Assembly: GCF_016056275.1 (NCBI RefSeq)
Contig: NZ_JAECZA010000204.1
Coordinates: 1-42,841, forward strand
Length of the DNA: 42,841 nucleotides
Source of the DNA: Dendronalium phyllosphericum CENA369
Lineage (GTDB): Bacteria; Cyanobacteriota; Cyanobacteriia; Cyanobacteriales; Nostocaceae
Direction of reading: 5' to 3'
In this document: positions 32,693 to 39,177 of the stretch, piece after piece
Numbering within the stretch: position 1 is the stretch's first letter
How the letters are laid out: each line of letters begins with the position of its first letter
Made by a program: the position numbers and the translations under genes
Notes under the pieces: model-generated
What the model was told of the DNA's origin: nothing
Database searches by the model: none
Seen by the model: the letters and a program-made list of their open reading frames with translations, nothing else

Positions 32693-33034
32693 ATGAAATA
32701 CACTTTTGATATTGTAGGGGTGTCTCCAATTTGGCAATTCTTTAATAACCAACAGCAAAAGCCAAATAACCAAGGCGTAGAATATCTAGGAACCCAAAAA
32801 TGTACGCTTGATGCATTGATAGAAACTGTAGAACCAGTACCCATAAAGTGGGGTTGGAATTCCGAGCAAGTGATAGAAACAGTAGTTCAGTTTTGGTTAA
32901 ACAACGCAGATAATATTCGCTATTGGAAAGCACGTTTAAATGATGCTGGTCGAGAGAATATACTCGTGGCGAGAGTGGCAGATATTGCAGCATTACAAGC
33001 TGAATTTGAAACTTTATTAGGTAAGAACTGGTAA
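32693..33034 (+). CDS. Unknown 113-residue protein downstream of CIRCE-like site
   Basis: I do not recognise this protein. It has no signal peptide or membrane helix. Visible features are MKYTFDIVGVSPIWQFFNNQQQ at the start, the Trp-rich PIKWGWNSEQVIETVVQFWLNNADNIRYWKARL and an acidic helical C-terminus (IAALQAEFETLLGKNW). An excellent ribosome binding site (AGGAGGG, 32682-32688) precedes the ATG, which supports a real, well-translated gene. If the CIRCE-like element controls it, it would be a heat-inducible protein of unknown function. Downstream lies the putative integrated element. Confidence 0.75.
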   Translation: MKYTFDIVGVSPIWQFFNNQQQKPNNQGVEYLGTQKCTLDALIETVEPVPIKWGWNSEQVIETVVQFWLNNADNIRYWKARLNDAGRENILVARVADIAALQAEFETLLGKNW

Positions 33035-33480
33035 GCAGGCGATAAAAATTAACTTTGATGATGGCGATCGCTCGTTCAATCTTGACAATATGGCGATCGC
33101 TATCAAAATTGTTATAATTCCAGCGTCTGCTCTATTTGCTCGGTGGTAAGGATGCGGTAAATGTTAACATTGACTATGGGTAACTATAGTTTTTACGATC
33201 CACAGTTTTGATTTTTAAGTTAAATTGCCGACCAAAAACTGCTAATTAACTTACGCGGAAGTATTTTAAATCTCCCCTAGCAGTTCCGGCTAGTTTGTAA
33301 GTGTTGACTGCTGTTAGCGAATCATCATTATCACGATCGTGATTTTCTGTTAGCGAATCATCTCCACCAAAATATGATTCGCTAACACGGTTAACCGGAT
33401 ACTTTTTATACTCGCCGTGTGTTTTCTCCCAGTCATCCCATGCCTGTTGGTAATCCTGTAAGTTGTCTGCGATCGCATGA
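33035..33480. other. Left flank of integrated element, non-coding
   Basis: This 446-base stretch has no credible gene. It contains two ATGGCGATCGCT sites (about 33062 and 33091). Three copies of an iteron-like TGTTAGCGAATCAT repeat follow at 33312-33387, surrounding a palindrome ATCACGATCGTGAT (33330-33343). The left boundary of the mobile element probably lies in this stretch, but I could not find a direct repeat matching its right end. Confidence 0.5.
33312..33387. repeat. Iteron-like repeats (TGTTAGCGAATCAT x3)
   Basis: Two direct copies lie at 33312-33325 and 33348-33361. A perfect inverted copy (ATGATTCGCTAACA) lies at 33374-33387. The 14-base unit is exact in all three. The palindrome ATCACGATCGTGAT sits between the first two copies. 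The layout resembles plasmid iterons or an excision/integration or partition protein binding site. Confidence 0.75.
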
Positions 33481-33519
33481 ATAAAACCGTCCTCATCTTG
33501 TAAAGGAGGACGGTTTTAT
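33481..33519 (-). terminator. Terminator-like 14-bp hairpin after the RHH gene
   Basis: ATAAAACCGTCCTC (33481-33494) and GAGGACGGTTTTAT (33506-33519) pair perfectly over 14 bases with an 11-base loop. It overlaps the stop codon of the minus-strand coiled-coil frame. With A/T runs on both sides it may act in both directions. Confidence 0.7.
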
Positions 33520-33838
33520 GAATCTTCTGTTTTTTGTTGAAACTCCTTAGATAGCTCTACTAATTCGTGTAGTTGAGTTTTTAGCTCGGCTGTTCGATTC
33601 TCAGAATCCTGAATTAACTCTATTGTTTTAACGATCAGCCGATCAAGGATTCCCCCAACATTTGTTTGTCCACATTGGTTAGTGAAATCTCCCCGCGACC
33701 GATCATCTCTATCAATTGAGAGCGACTCACCCCCATTTTCTGAGCTTGTTTGTCTAGACCCTCCACTCCTGTCTCCGTCAGCCCTAGGCTGTACTGTTTC
33801 TTGGTTTCTCCGTGCTCTCTGTGCTTGGACTTTGGCAT
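33516..33838 (-). pseudogene. RHH-type regulator plus coiled coil, split by a one-base frameshift
   Basis: The first frame (33838 to 33635) encodes 67 residues, MPKSKHREHGETKKQYSLGL then LTETGVEGLDKQAQKMGVSR and SQLIEMIGRGEISL. This is a small DNA-binding-like domain of the ribbon-helix-helix/HTH type common on cyanobacterial plasmids. It stops just after DKQMLGESLIG. The adjacent frame continues without a stop (ILDRLIVKTIELIQDS, then ENRTAELKTQLHELVELSKE) as an obvious coiled coil ending at 33516. The two frames join at a run of five G on the minus strand (33652-33656): one extra G, or a -1 ribosomal slip on GGG, would give one 107-residue protein. It is divergent from the small-ORF operon, as expected of an autoregulator. 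It may be a frameshifted gene, an assembly error or programmed frameshifting. Confidence 0.65.
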
Positions 33839-33857
33839 TTTTGGTAATCATGGTGAA

Positions 33858-33945
33858 TTTCTTATATAAGATTAGCAAGATTTTGTATAAGATTTATTGT
33901 ATAAGATGCTAGGATAAACACATATCTTACATAAGATATGTGCTC
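33858..33945. promoter_or_regulatory. Operator-like repeats upstream of the RHH gene
   Basis: TATAAGATT/TATAAGATG occurs three times (about 33863, 33881, 33899) at about 18-base spacing. These are followed by an inverted pair CACATATCTT (33919-33928) and AAGATATGTG (33933-33942) with a four-base spacer. The regular spacing of about 1.7 helical turns suggests cooperative binding of the divergent regulator. This is inferred from spacing only. Confidence 0.55.
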
Positions 33946-34234
33946 CCGAACACCTAGACCTCGTGTTCCACCAAAAGGAGCAAGCACCCGCGCCTTGACC
34001 TTGCGCGGACACACCCTTGATGTACCTGATGCTGACTAAAACCGAGAATAACGGAAGTTTAACTAAATATCAAAACGCTCAAACCATTGACATACAAGCT
34101 TTTCACCAAAATTACCACTACTCGATAGTGGCACTATACCCGGTGCATAGTGGCACTTAAGCCCCACTATGCCCACAGTTAAACCGAACTATGCACAGAC
34201 TTAAGTCCGTGCATCATACCCTTATGCAACCACT
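33879..34234. other. Control region of the integrated element
   Basis: This 356-base stretch between the minus-strand RHH gene and the plus-strand small-gene operon holds the AAGAT operator-like repeats (33858-33945) and a second cluster of CATAGTGGCAC-type motifs (34125-34230). Between these I see an unmarked AT-rich stretch. No ORF with family likeness is present. Confidence 0.55.
34125..34232. repeat. Cluster of (C)ATAGTGGCAC motifs
   Basis: ATAGTGGCACTAT (a near-palindrome, about 34126), CATAGTGGCACTTA (about 34146), the inverted CCCCACTATGCCCAC (about 34163), AACTATGCACAG (about 34187) and CCACTATGAATG (about 34228) share the core CATAGTG/CACTATG. Five occurrences in about 110 bases directly before the first operon gene suggest a repressor, partition or replication-initiator binding array. 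Confidence 0.6.
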
Positions 34235-34594
34235 ATGAATGCACTAGAAGCCACTTCTAATGGCACTCAAACCCCACTAAACACCGACAAGAAGTCCTCA
34301 AAAGACAAAGAAAAGCAAAAACGGCACTTGGCAAAGATGGCAAGTGCCGTTTCTGCCGCAGACATGAATTCTGTTGAATATTCGGGACTAGCAGATCGCA
34401 CAGCTGTGGAATGGACATCTTTGAAAAATTACGAGATGTTCAGCCTTAGCCCCGATGGGTCATTCCCAATGATGAAAGTCAGCTGTAGCAAAGCCGTTCG
34501 GCTTGCCGACCGCGAAGTAATGATGGTCGGTTCCGGGCGCTGCTTTCGAGTTTCTTTGTCCAATCATCCAAACCAAAATCAAAACAAGCCCTAG
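34235..34594 (+). CDS. Unknown 119-residue protein, first gene of element operon
   Basis: I do not recognise this protein. The N-terminal 50 residues are Thr/Lys/Ser-rich and probably disordered (NTDKKSSKDKEKQKRHLAKMA). The C-terminal part, GLADRTAVEWTSLKNYEMFSLSPDGSFPMMKVSCSKAVRLADR, contains a compact domain with two Cys, ending GRCFRVSLSNHPNQNQNKP. It lies directly after the CATAGTG array and heads the plus-strand gene series. An accessory-element gene is the only supportable call. Confidence 0.6.
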   Translation: MNALEATSNGTQTPLNTDKKSSKDKEKQKRHLAKMASAVSAADMNSVEYSGLADRTAVEWTSLKNYEMFSLSPDGSFPMMKVSCSKAVRLADREVMMVGSGRCFRVSLSNHPNQNQNKP

Positions 34595-34640
34595 TTCCCG
34601 CTGAAGGCTTGTTTTGAACTCAACACAATCAAAATTTACC

Positions 34641-34856
34641 ATGACTGAAGATAGATCGCTAACACCCAAAGAACAAAAAGTAGTTGACGAATTCGAGAAA
34701 GCTTGTCCGGGTATGGGTGAAATAGCTGAACGCAACATCCGCGATAATCAGTCCACAGGCTGGGCTGACATCATTGCAGATACCCCAGACGACCATCTCG
34801 TAGCCAAGGAGGGATTTTCTAGTAACTCCTTCATTTACAAGAGGATCGGCGGATGA
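34641..34856 (+). CDS. Unknown 71-residue acidic protein
   Basis: This protein begins MTEDRSLTPKEQKVVDEFEKACPGMGEIAERNIRDNQSTGWADI. It is acidic and helical at first, then AKEGFSSNSFIYKRIGG. I chose the ATG at 34641; a non-ATG start at 34614 adds nine residues with little support. Its stop codon overlaps the next ATG by four bases (ATGA). Function unknown. Confidence 0.6.
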   Translation: MTEDRSLTPKEQKVVDEFEKACPGMGEIAERNIRDNQSTGWADIIADTPDDHLVAKEGFSSNSFIYKRIGG

Positions 34857-35056
34857 AAACACTCGCTCAACTAATAACTAATACCCAATCCCTGATTGAG
34901 GAAATCATCCAGCATCCTGACTATCAAAAGCTTTTGGAGAATGACTATACCCCAGATGTAACCATTGGGGACGCGAAAACAGCACTGATTAACTTGGCTT
35001 GGGAGGTCGAACCACCAGCCGCAACCATTGAACTGGAGTTAGGCAATGACTTTTAA
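34853..35056 (+). CDS. Unknown 67-residue acidic helical protein
   Basis: MKTLAQLITNTQSLIEEIIQHPDYQKLLENDYTPDVTIGD starts a short acidic helical protein ending IELELGNDF. No family is recognised. It overlaps the preceding gene by 4 bases and the following one by 11 bases, so it is part of a translationally coupled chain. Confidence 0.6.
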   Translation: MKTLAQLITNTQSLIEEIIQHPDYQKLLENDYTPDVTIGDAKTALINLAWEVEPPAATIELELGNDF

Positions 35057-35255
35057 CCCAGACCTTTATCAAGCTTCACTCGAAACACTAATCGACAATG
35101 GCGTTCCCGAAAATGTTGCTAGCGCAGCCTCCGCAGTAGTGGCAAAAGATGACCCCCATCAAGAAAATCTTGGTCGCACAGAAAAAGACCAGCAAGTAGT
35201 AGATGAAGCTGTCGGGCATATGAACCGTTACTGGCAGGGACAAAGCAATGAATGA
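35046..35255 (+). CDS. Unknown 69-residue protein
   Basis: MTFNPDLYQASLETLIDNGVPENVASAASAVVAKDD is followed by an acidic, Gln-rich C-terminus (EKDQQVVDEAVGHMNRYW). The pattern 'ENVASAASAVVAKDD' looks like a small UBA-like helical bundle, but that is only an impression. It overlaps both neighbours (11 and 8 bases). Confidence 0.6.
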   Translation: MTFNPDLYQASLETLIDNGVPENVASAASAVVAKDDPHQENLGRTEKDQQVVDEAVGHMNRYWQGQSNE

Positions 35256-35421
35256 AGACCAGCCAGTAAACTCGACACTCAACATTTTGGGTAATTGCGA
35301 GACAGAAATATTAGACGCGATCGCGTCTAGTTTTGAGCCAATGACAGCACCAGATCCACCACCCCTTGCTGATACCATTTACAACTTCAACGCCATTCTT
35401 GATGCTGAGGGGGGACAATGA
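35248..35421 (+). CDS. Unknown 57-residue protein
   Basis: This ORF, MNEDQPVNSTLNILGNCETE to FNAILDAEGGQ, has a Pro-rich centre (APDPPPLAD). It overlaps the stop of the preceding gene by 8 bases, and its stop overlaps the next start by 4 bases (ATGA). Its place in the coupled chain is the main evidence that it is real. No family is recognised. Confidence 0.5.
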   Translation: MNEDQPVNSTLNILGNCETEILDAIASSFEPMTAPDPPPLADTIYNFNAILDAEGGQ

Positions 35422-35540
35422 ACCAGCTGTTAATTCTGCTGTTAACCTTGCTATCACTGACTTTCGCCATCATTGCACTGTGTAAACAATCGAGCGATCG
35501 CCCAATGTACCTAAAAATTGAGGTGCAGTATGGGAAGTGA
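35418..35540 (+). CDS. 40-residue single-pass membrane protein
   Basis: MNQLLILLLTLLSLTFAIIA is one hydrophobic helix, followed by a short polar tail ending LKIEVQYGK. Its start overlaps the previous stop codon (ATGA), and its end overlaps the ATPase gene by 11 bases. It could anchor the ATPase, or another element protein, at the membrane. That suggestion rests on position only. Confidence 0.5.
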   Translation: MNQLLILLLTLLSLTFAIIALCKQSSDRPMYLKIEVQYGK

Positions 35541-36747
35541 TCTAGTTGAGGTAAAGTCCCCCAGTTCCCCCACACCCGCCAGGACAACAACCGGGTTGTG
35601 GGTTGAGCTTCACTTGCCAGATGGCAATACTCTCCTCAAATACTGCGCCTGGGGAGTGGGAAGGTTATGTTTTTCTGTGTCCTTGTTCGGTGTCAACATT
35701 ACCCGTAATGCTTTTAAATTGGGCATTTGGTTATGTGACGGCTTTGAAACTGGGGTCAAGCGCCTGCTCAAAGTTTATGATGCTCTCCCTTACGCCGGAA
35801 CTCCCATGACCCAAGTGATTGAAGCATCAGCCGCCGTCATTGAGGAGCCACTAGAAATCATCACCAATATCATCAGTGCCATTGAAGGTAAACAGGTGAT
35901 GATTATCGGGGAGATGGGAACGGGTAAATCTACCATTGCCCAATACCTCGCCTATACCGTGGGCGGTCGCGTTCGCGTCTACGAATGCGAAGGCACACCA
36001 ACTGACTGGCAAGGGCTTGAGGTGATTGGCAAGGGTGAAGATTGGGGGGCTATCGAGTTGGGGATGGCTGAGGACTTGGAAGACTTGAGTAATCAACTCA
36101 AGCTGAGAACCGAACGCGGTGATGGTGCTTTGGCTGGAACCGAACGGGTAATCATTGCTGAAGAATACCCCGAACTCGTTTCAAAGGTTCTTAGTAGTGG
36201 GGAGTGGCTAGAACGTCACGCCAGGAGGGGACGCAAAGCCAAACGCTTTACAGTTCTACTGAGTCAGTATGACCGAGTTGCAGCATGGGGACTTGATGGT
36301 AAGAGCGATTTAGCCGATGCTTTCTACCGCATTCGCCTGGGTAAAAAGGCTCTAGCACATGCCAAATCGCTGAAAAATGAGCAGCTTATTAACTGGTTAA
36401 AACAAGACCAGTCTCACTGCTTACTTGATGACCAGCCTTTGAAACTTCCGCCATACCGCGAGATGAAGTCCGCAGCGCTGCGCGGTGGTTCGACCATAGT
36501 ACAACCATACTATGACAATGCGATCCACCCCGAAAAAAGCGCTAAAAATGCCGTAAAAACCGCTCCAGGAGCCGATTACAGCGATTCTTTTTCTGATGAA
36601 AATCGCCTACTTTGGCGGATGATTCAGCGATTTGGGGAGGGAAAAAGCGATAGCGCGATCGTGACTGAGGTGCTGGGCTTCACTGGCAAGCGCTACGGCG
36701 AGGGGATGACACTTTTGGAGCGATTGAGAAAGGAATTTGGAGGGTAG
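35530..36747 (+). CDS. P-loop ATPase of the integrated element
   Basis: This 405-residue protein has a hydrophobic stretch at about residues 39-57, then a P-loop ATPase domain: Walker A GEMGTGKST (127-135) and Walker B RVIIAEEYPEL (206-216). The segment VLLSQYDRVAAWGL follows in the place of the sensor strand of HerA/FtsK- or TraD-type motor ATPases. The C-terminal 45 residues (LLWRMIQRFGEGKSDSAIVTEVLGFTG) look like a winged-helix/HTH DNA-binding domain. I chose the ATG at 35530, which makes an 11-base overlap with the preceding small gene. A DNA-translocating or replication/partition motor of a plasmid or ICE is the best guess; the exact family is unconfirmed. Confidence 0.7.
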   Translation: MGSDLVEVKSPSSPTPARTTTGLWVELHLPDGNTLLKYCAWGVGRLCFSVSLFGVNITRNAFKLGIWLCDGFETGVKRLLKVYDALPYAGTPMTQVIEASAAVIEEPLEIITNIISAIEGKQVMIIGEMGTGKSTIAQYLAYTVGGRVRVYECEGTPTDWQGLEVIGKGEDWGAIELGMAEDLEDLSNQLKLRTERGDGALAGTERVIIAEEYPELVSKVLSSGEWLERHARRGRKAKRFTVLLSQYDRVAAWGLDGKSDLADAFYRIRLGKKALAHAKSLKNEQLINWLKQDQSHCLLDDQPLKLPPYREMKSAALRGGSTIVQPYYDNAIHPEKSAKNAVKTAPGADYSDSFSDENRLLWRMIQRFGEGKSDSAIVTEVLGFTGKRYGEGMTLLERLRKEFGG

Positions 36748-36750
36748 ACA

Positions 36751-36960
36751 ATGTTGGGTAAACTTTGGGATTGGTTGACAGATACCCCTGAGAGCCGCGA
36801 ACTAGATCGGCAGATCGAAGCTGCTGATATCAGGATTGCCGAGAAGCAAAAACGGCTTGAAGACTTGGAGGCAGATTGCGCTGCAAAGCGTCAGGAGGTT
36901 GAAAAGCTGAAAGAGACTGTAAATCAGTACGAGCAAGCTATTAATCGGCGTTCAAACTAA
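36751..36960 (+). CDS. 69-residue coiled-coil protein
   Basis: MLGKLWDWLTDTPESRELDRQIEAADIRIAEKQKRLEDLEADCAAKRQEVEKLKETVNQYEQAIN is an amphipathic N-terminus followed by one long coiled coil. It begins 3 bases after the ATPase stop codon and is almost certainly co-translated. It may be a structural partner of the ATPase. No family is recognised. Confidence 0.65.
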   Translation: MLGKLWDWLTDTPESRELDRQIEAADIRIAEKQKRLEDLEADCAAKRQEVEKLKETVNQYEQAINRRSN

Positions 36961-37062
36961 TGCAAAAGCGATGGCTTCGCCAACGCCAAGGGCGAACGCG
37001 CAACCGGGGAGGAACGCGATCGCACCATATTCAAATACTTTGTCAAAAATATCACATTAATC
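36961..37062. repeat. GCGATGGCTTCGCC dispersed repeat
   Basis: GCGATGGCTTCGCC followed by inverted GGGCGAACGCG (about 36967-37000) is a short dispersed repeat frequent in Nostoc genomes. It is placed inside the element operon between the coiled-coil and 68-aa genes. Confidence 0.5.
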
Positions 37063-37269
37063 ATGTTTGGATTAAGTTTTGATGGCAGTGATGAAATTGA
37101 AGGGCTGAAAAGCTTTTTGAAGCGAATAGCTAGCAACGATGAAACAGGCAAGCTAACCCATAAAGAGGTCCGAGCCTACGCCCGGTGTATGCTGCCAATC
37201 ATTTCTCACATAACTATCGGGGGTTGGAGCCTTAATAAGGAAGCTTTCTGGCTTATGGGTGATTCATAG
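37063..37269 (+). CDS. Unknown 68-residue protein
   Basis: MFGLSFDGSDEIEGLKSFLKRIASNDETGKLTHKEVRAYARCM is a mixed helical protein ending HITIGGWSLNKEAFWLMGDS. No family is recognised. It sits between repeats and the DEDD-domain gene on the same strand. Confidence 0.5.
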   Translation: MFGLSFDGSDEIEGLKSFLKRIASNDETGKLTHKEVRAYARCMLPIISHITIGGWSLNKEAFWLMGDS

Positions 37270-37316
37270 GCTTTGACACTGGGACAACTCAAACAAACCA
37301 CCCACGAGGAAAACTA

Positions 37317-37985
37317 ATGACCAGAATTTTAGGACTTGATGTTAGCAAGTCCTCAGTTGTTGCTTGTCTTTTGACGGACAAGCCGATTCAACCACGACAA
37401 TTTTATTACGAATGTCCGTTTTATCGCTTGAGTGCCAATAGTCAAGGCATCAAAGAACTTTTGGCACTCAAACCGGACATTGCAATCATGGAGCCAACAG
37501 GCAGTAATTACAGCAAGCTTTGGGGAACTCACTTGGCCCGAGCTGGTGTTGAGGTGCGGTTGGTCGGTCACAAAGAGTTAAGGAACTACCGAGCGCACCA
37601 TCTGGCACTACCTGACAAAGATGATGATGCCGATTCCCTAGCACTGGCCTGTTATTACTTTGATTACCACGCTGACCCGCGTCGATTTGTGCAAATTCGC
37701 GATCGCACAATTGTCAGAATTCGGGAACTGGTACTGAGACTCGCACACCTGAACCGCGTCCAAAGTCCCATTGCTAACCGCATTCGCCAGGATTTAGCAT
37801 GGCAGTTTCCAGAGGTGGCACTAGTGCGATCGCGTCTCAAAAATGAGATTGGTCAGCAATTGGGTGAGAAGCTGGTGGCAGAGAAGGAAGCAGGCCGCCC
37901 GGTCAAGTTGGTAAGAATGAAAATTGCTGCGATTGGTACGCGGCTGCTGTTTCGTGAATTAGTGAAGGCTATAACTAATGACTAA
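37317..37985 (+). CDS. Standalone IS110-type DEDD (RuvC-like) domain protein
   Basis: This 222-residue protein matches the N-terminal DEDD/RuvC-like domain of IS110-family transposases: TRILGLDVSK (Asp8), DIAIMEPTGSNY (Glu59), then KDDDADSLALACYY (Asp103, Asp106). IS110 transposases continue with a second domain that carries the catalytic serine; that domain is missing. The protein ends in a basic helical region (KIAAIGTRLLFRELVKAI). The reading frame is intact, so it is not a simple decayed transposase. A Holliday-junction or branched-DNA nuclease acting in replication or resolution of the element is plausible. The gene overlaps the next one by 8 bases. Confidence 0.8.
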   Translation: MTRILGLDVSKSSVVACLLTDKPIQPRQFYYECPFYRLSANSQGIKELLALKPDIAIMEPTGSNYSKLWGTHLARAGVEVRLVGHKELRNYRAHHLALPDKDDDADSLALACYYFDYHADPRRFVQIRDRTIVRIRELVLRLAHLNRVQSPIANRIRQDLAWQFPEVALVRSRLKNEIGQQLGEKLVAEKEAGRPVKLVRMKIAAIGTRLLFRELVKAITND

Positions 37986-38211
37986 TGACTATCGACCAAT
38001 AACGGAACAAGAACTAAAACGCGGCTATTATTACTGCGACGTTTGCGGAAGTCAAATGCTACACGATTGGCATTCTGGGATTACAAACCAAGAATTTGAA
38101 ACTTGGCCAGAAAATGCACCAATTCCCGACGATGTTTTTATGTGTTGTAAATGTGCGTCGGGGTTGGAATGGGATGAATGGGATGCGGCTAACTCGGACA
38201 ACACTTACTAG
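37978..38211 (+). CDS. Cys-rich (zinc-ribbon-like) 77-residue protein
   Basis: MTNDYRPITEQELKRGYYYCDVCGSQMLHDWHSGI carries one CxxC pair and VFMCCKCASGLEWDEWDAANSD a second CCxC cluster, so the protein is probably zinc-binding. It is acidic. It overlaps the DEDD gene by 8 bases and its stop codon lies at or within a few bases of the junction with the truncated dehydrogenase, so it is likely the last gene of the element. Confidence 0.6.
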   Translation: MTNDYRPITEQELKRGYYYCDVCGSQMLHDWHSGITNQEFETWPENAPIPDDVFMCCKCASGLEWDEWDAANSDNTY

Positions 38212-38512
38212 AGTGAATGCAGATTTAGACTGGGCAATGTACATTAATGTGCTGTGTCCCAAAGGAAAGTTACATTTTGTGGGCACCGTGCCGAATCCAA
38301 TTCAACTGAATGTGCTTCCCTTAATTTTTGGACAAAAATCTTTATCGGGTAGCCCAACTGGTAGCCCAACAACAATAGTAAAAATGCTCGACTTTGCTGC
38401 TCGTCATGGCATTGAACCTGTCACAGAGACTTTTGATTTTAGCCAAGTGAATGAAGCACTTGCTCATCTAGAAGCAGGAAAGGCTCGTTATCGAATTGTC
38501 TTAAAACATTAG
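38205..38512 (+). pseudogene. 3' remnant of a zinc-dependent alcohol dehydrogenase gene
   Basis: From about 38210 the frame encodes VNADLDWAMYINVLCPKGKL then HFVGTVPNPIQLNVLPLIFG. This is the C-terminal third of cinnamyl-alcohol-dehydrogenase/YahK-type NADP-dependent alcohol dehydrogenases. It runs intact to the normal ...EAGKARYRIVLKH terminus. The N-terminal catalytic zinc domain and most of the nucleotide-binding domain are missing from the window. The cut lies exactly where the mobile-element operon ends, so the element probably inserted in this gene. The 5' part is not found within the window. Confidence 0.8.
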
Positions 38513-39177
38513 TAATTAAGCACCGATTCCAATACTTTTTGGTCATGGGGAAAGGGTTTGAATTTACCTTTCCCCATACCCGAATGACATTCGGTAGACC
38601 GAAAACTTTTTCGTGAAGACAGGGTGTGGGGTGTTGGGTGTTGGGTGTTGGTGACAAAGGAGCGGATTGTTGGTGTTATTAAAGACTAATTAGGTCAATC
38701 ATGGCTTTTTGATGATTATAGATTGAATTTACTCACGCTAATTAACTTTTATAGCGACTCATCAATGCAATTCTTTCCCCACACCCAACACCCAACACCC
38801 TACACCCAGCCTAAACAGAGAACTTTGTAATCTAATGAACATTAAGAAAAGCCGAAATACTTGTGGTTAAAGCCGTTTGCAATTGCTTGCGTAATTCATA
38901 AATTCAACTCTGGAAAAGTTGCTGACTAGTTTGCGTAAGGCTTGAGTCATGGCTTAATTCCTCAATTGTGCGAATTATCGCAACTTGACTGGCATTTAAT
39001 TCACCAATATTAATACTTATTGCTTGGTATAGTTTAATTCAATTTAAGTTGCAAAATTGTAATATTGAGCAGCTAATTTTGAGCTGAAAGATTAAAATTT
39101 GGGTGGTGGCTTCCCTAATTGATATGTGTAACACTAGGAAGCTACTTCAAGCTACTTTTTTAACGGGAGGTCAGGTA
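38513..39177. other. Gap with inverted heptamer repeats upstream of the dehydrogenase
   Basis: This 665-base gap contains a G-rich tract GGTGTTGGGTGTTG (38621-38653) and its C-rich complement CCCAACACCCAACA (38776-38808), separated by about 120 bases. The remainder, 38810-39160, is AT-rich and must hold the promoter of the dehydrogenase/decarboxylase pair. I see no operator with confidence and no credible ORF. Confidence 0.55.

Noticed and set aside
33881-33904. Treating GCGATCGC clusters as regulatory sites throughout the window
   Set aside because: HIP1 octamers are very abundant in many cyanobacterial genomes and give no local information.
37486-37710. Minus-strand reading frames under the DEDD-domain gene
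   Set aside because: These are shadows of a clearly supported plus-strand gene with family motifs.
37317-37985. Ordinary IS110 insertion sequence
   Set aside because: The second transposase domain is absent, no IS ends were seen, and the gene is embedded in a co-oriented operon with an 8-base overlap to the next gene.
38205-38215. Attachment-site core at the element-dehydrogenase junction
   Set aside because: I looked for the TTACTAGAGTGAATG junction sequence near the left flank (33035-33520) and found no matching copy, so no att site can be stated.
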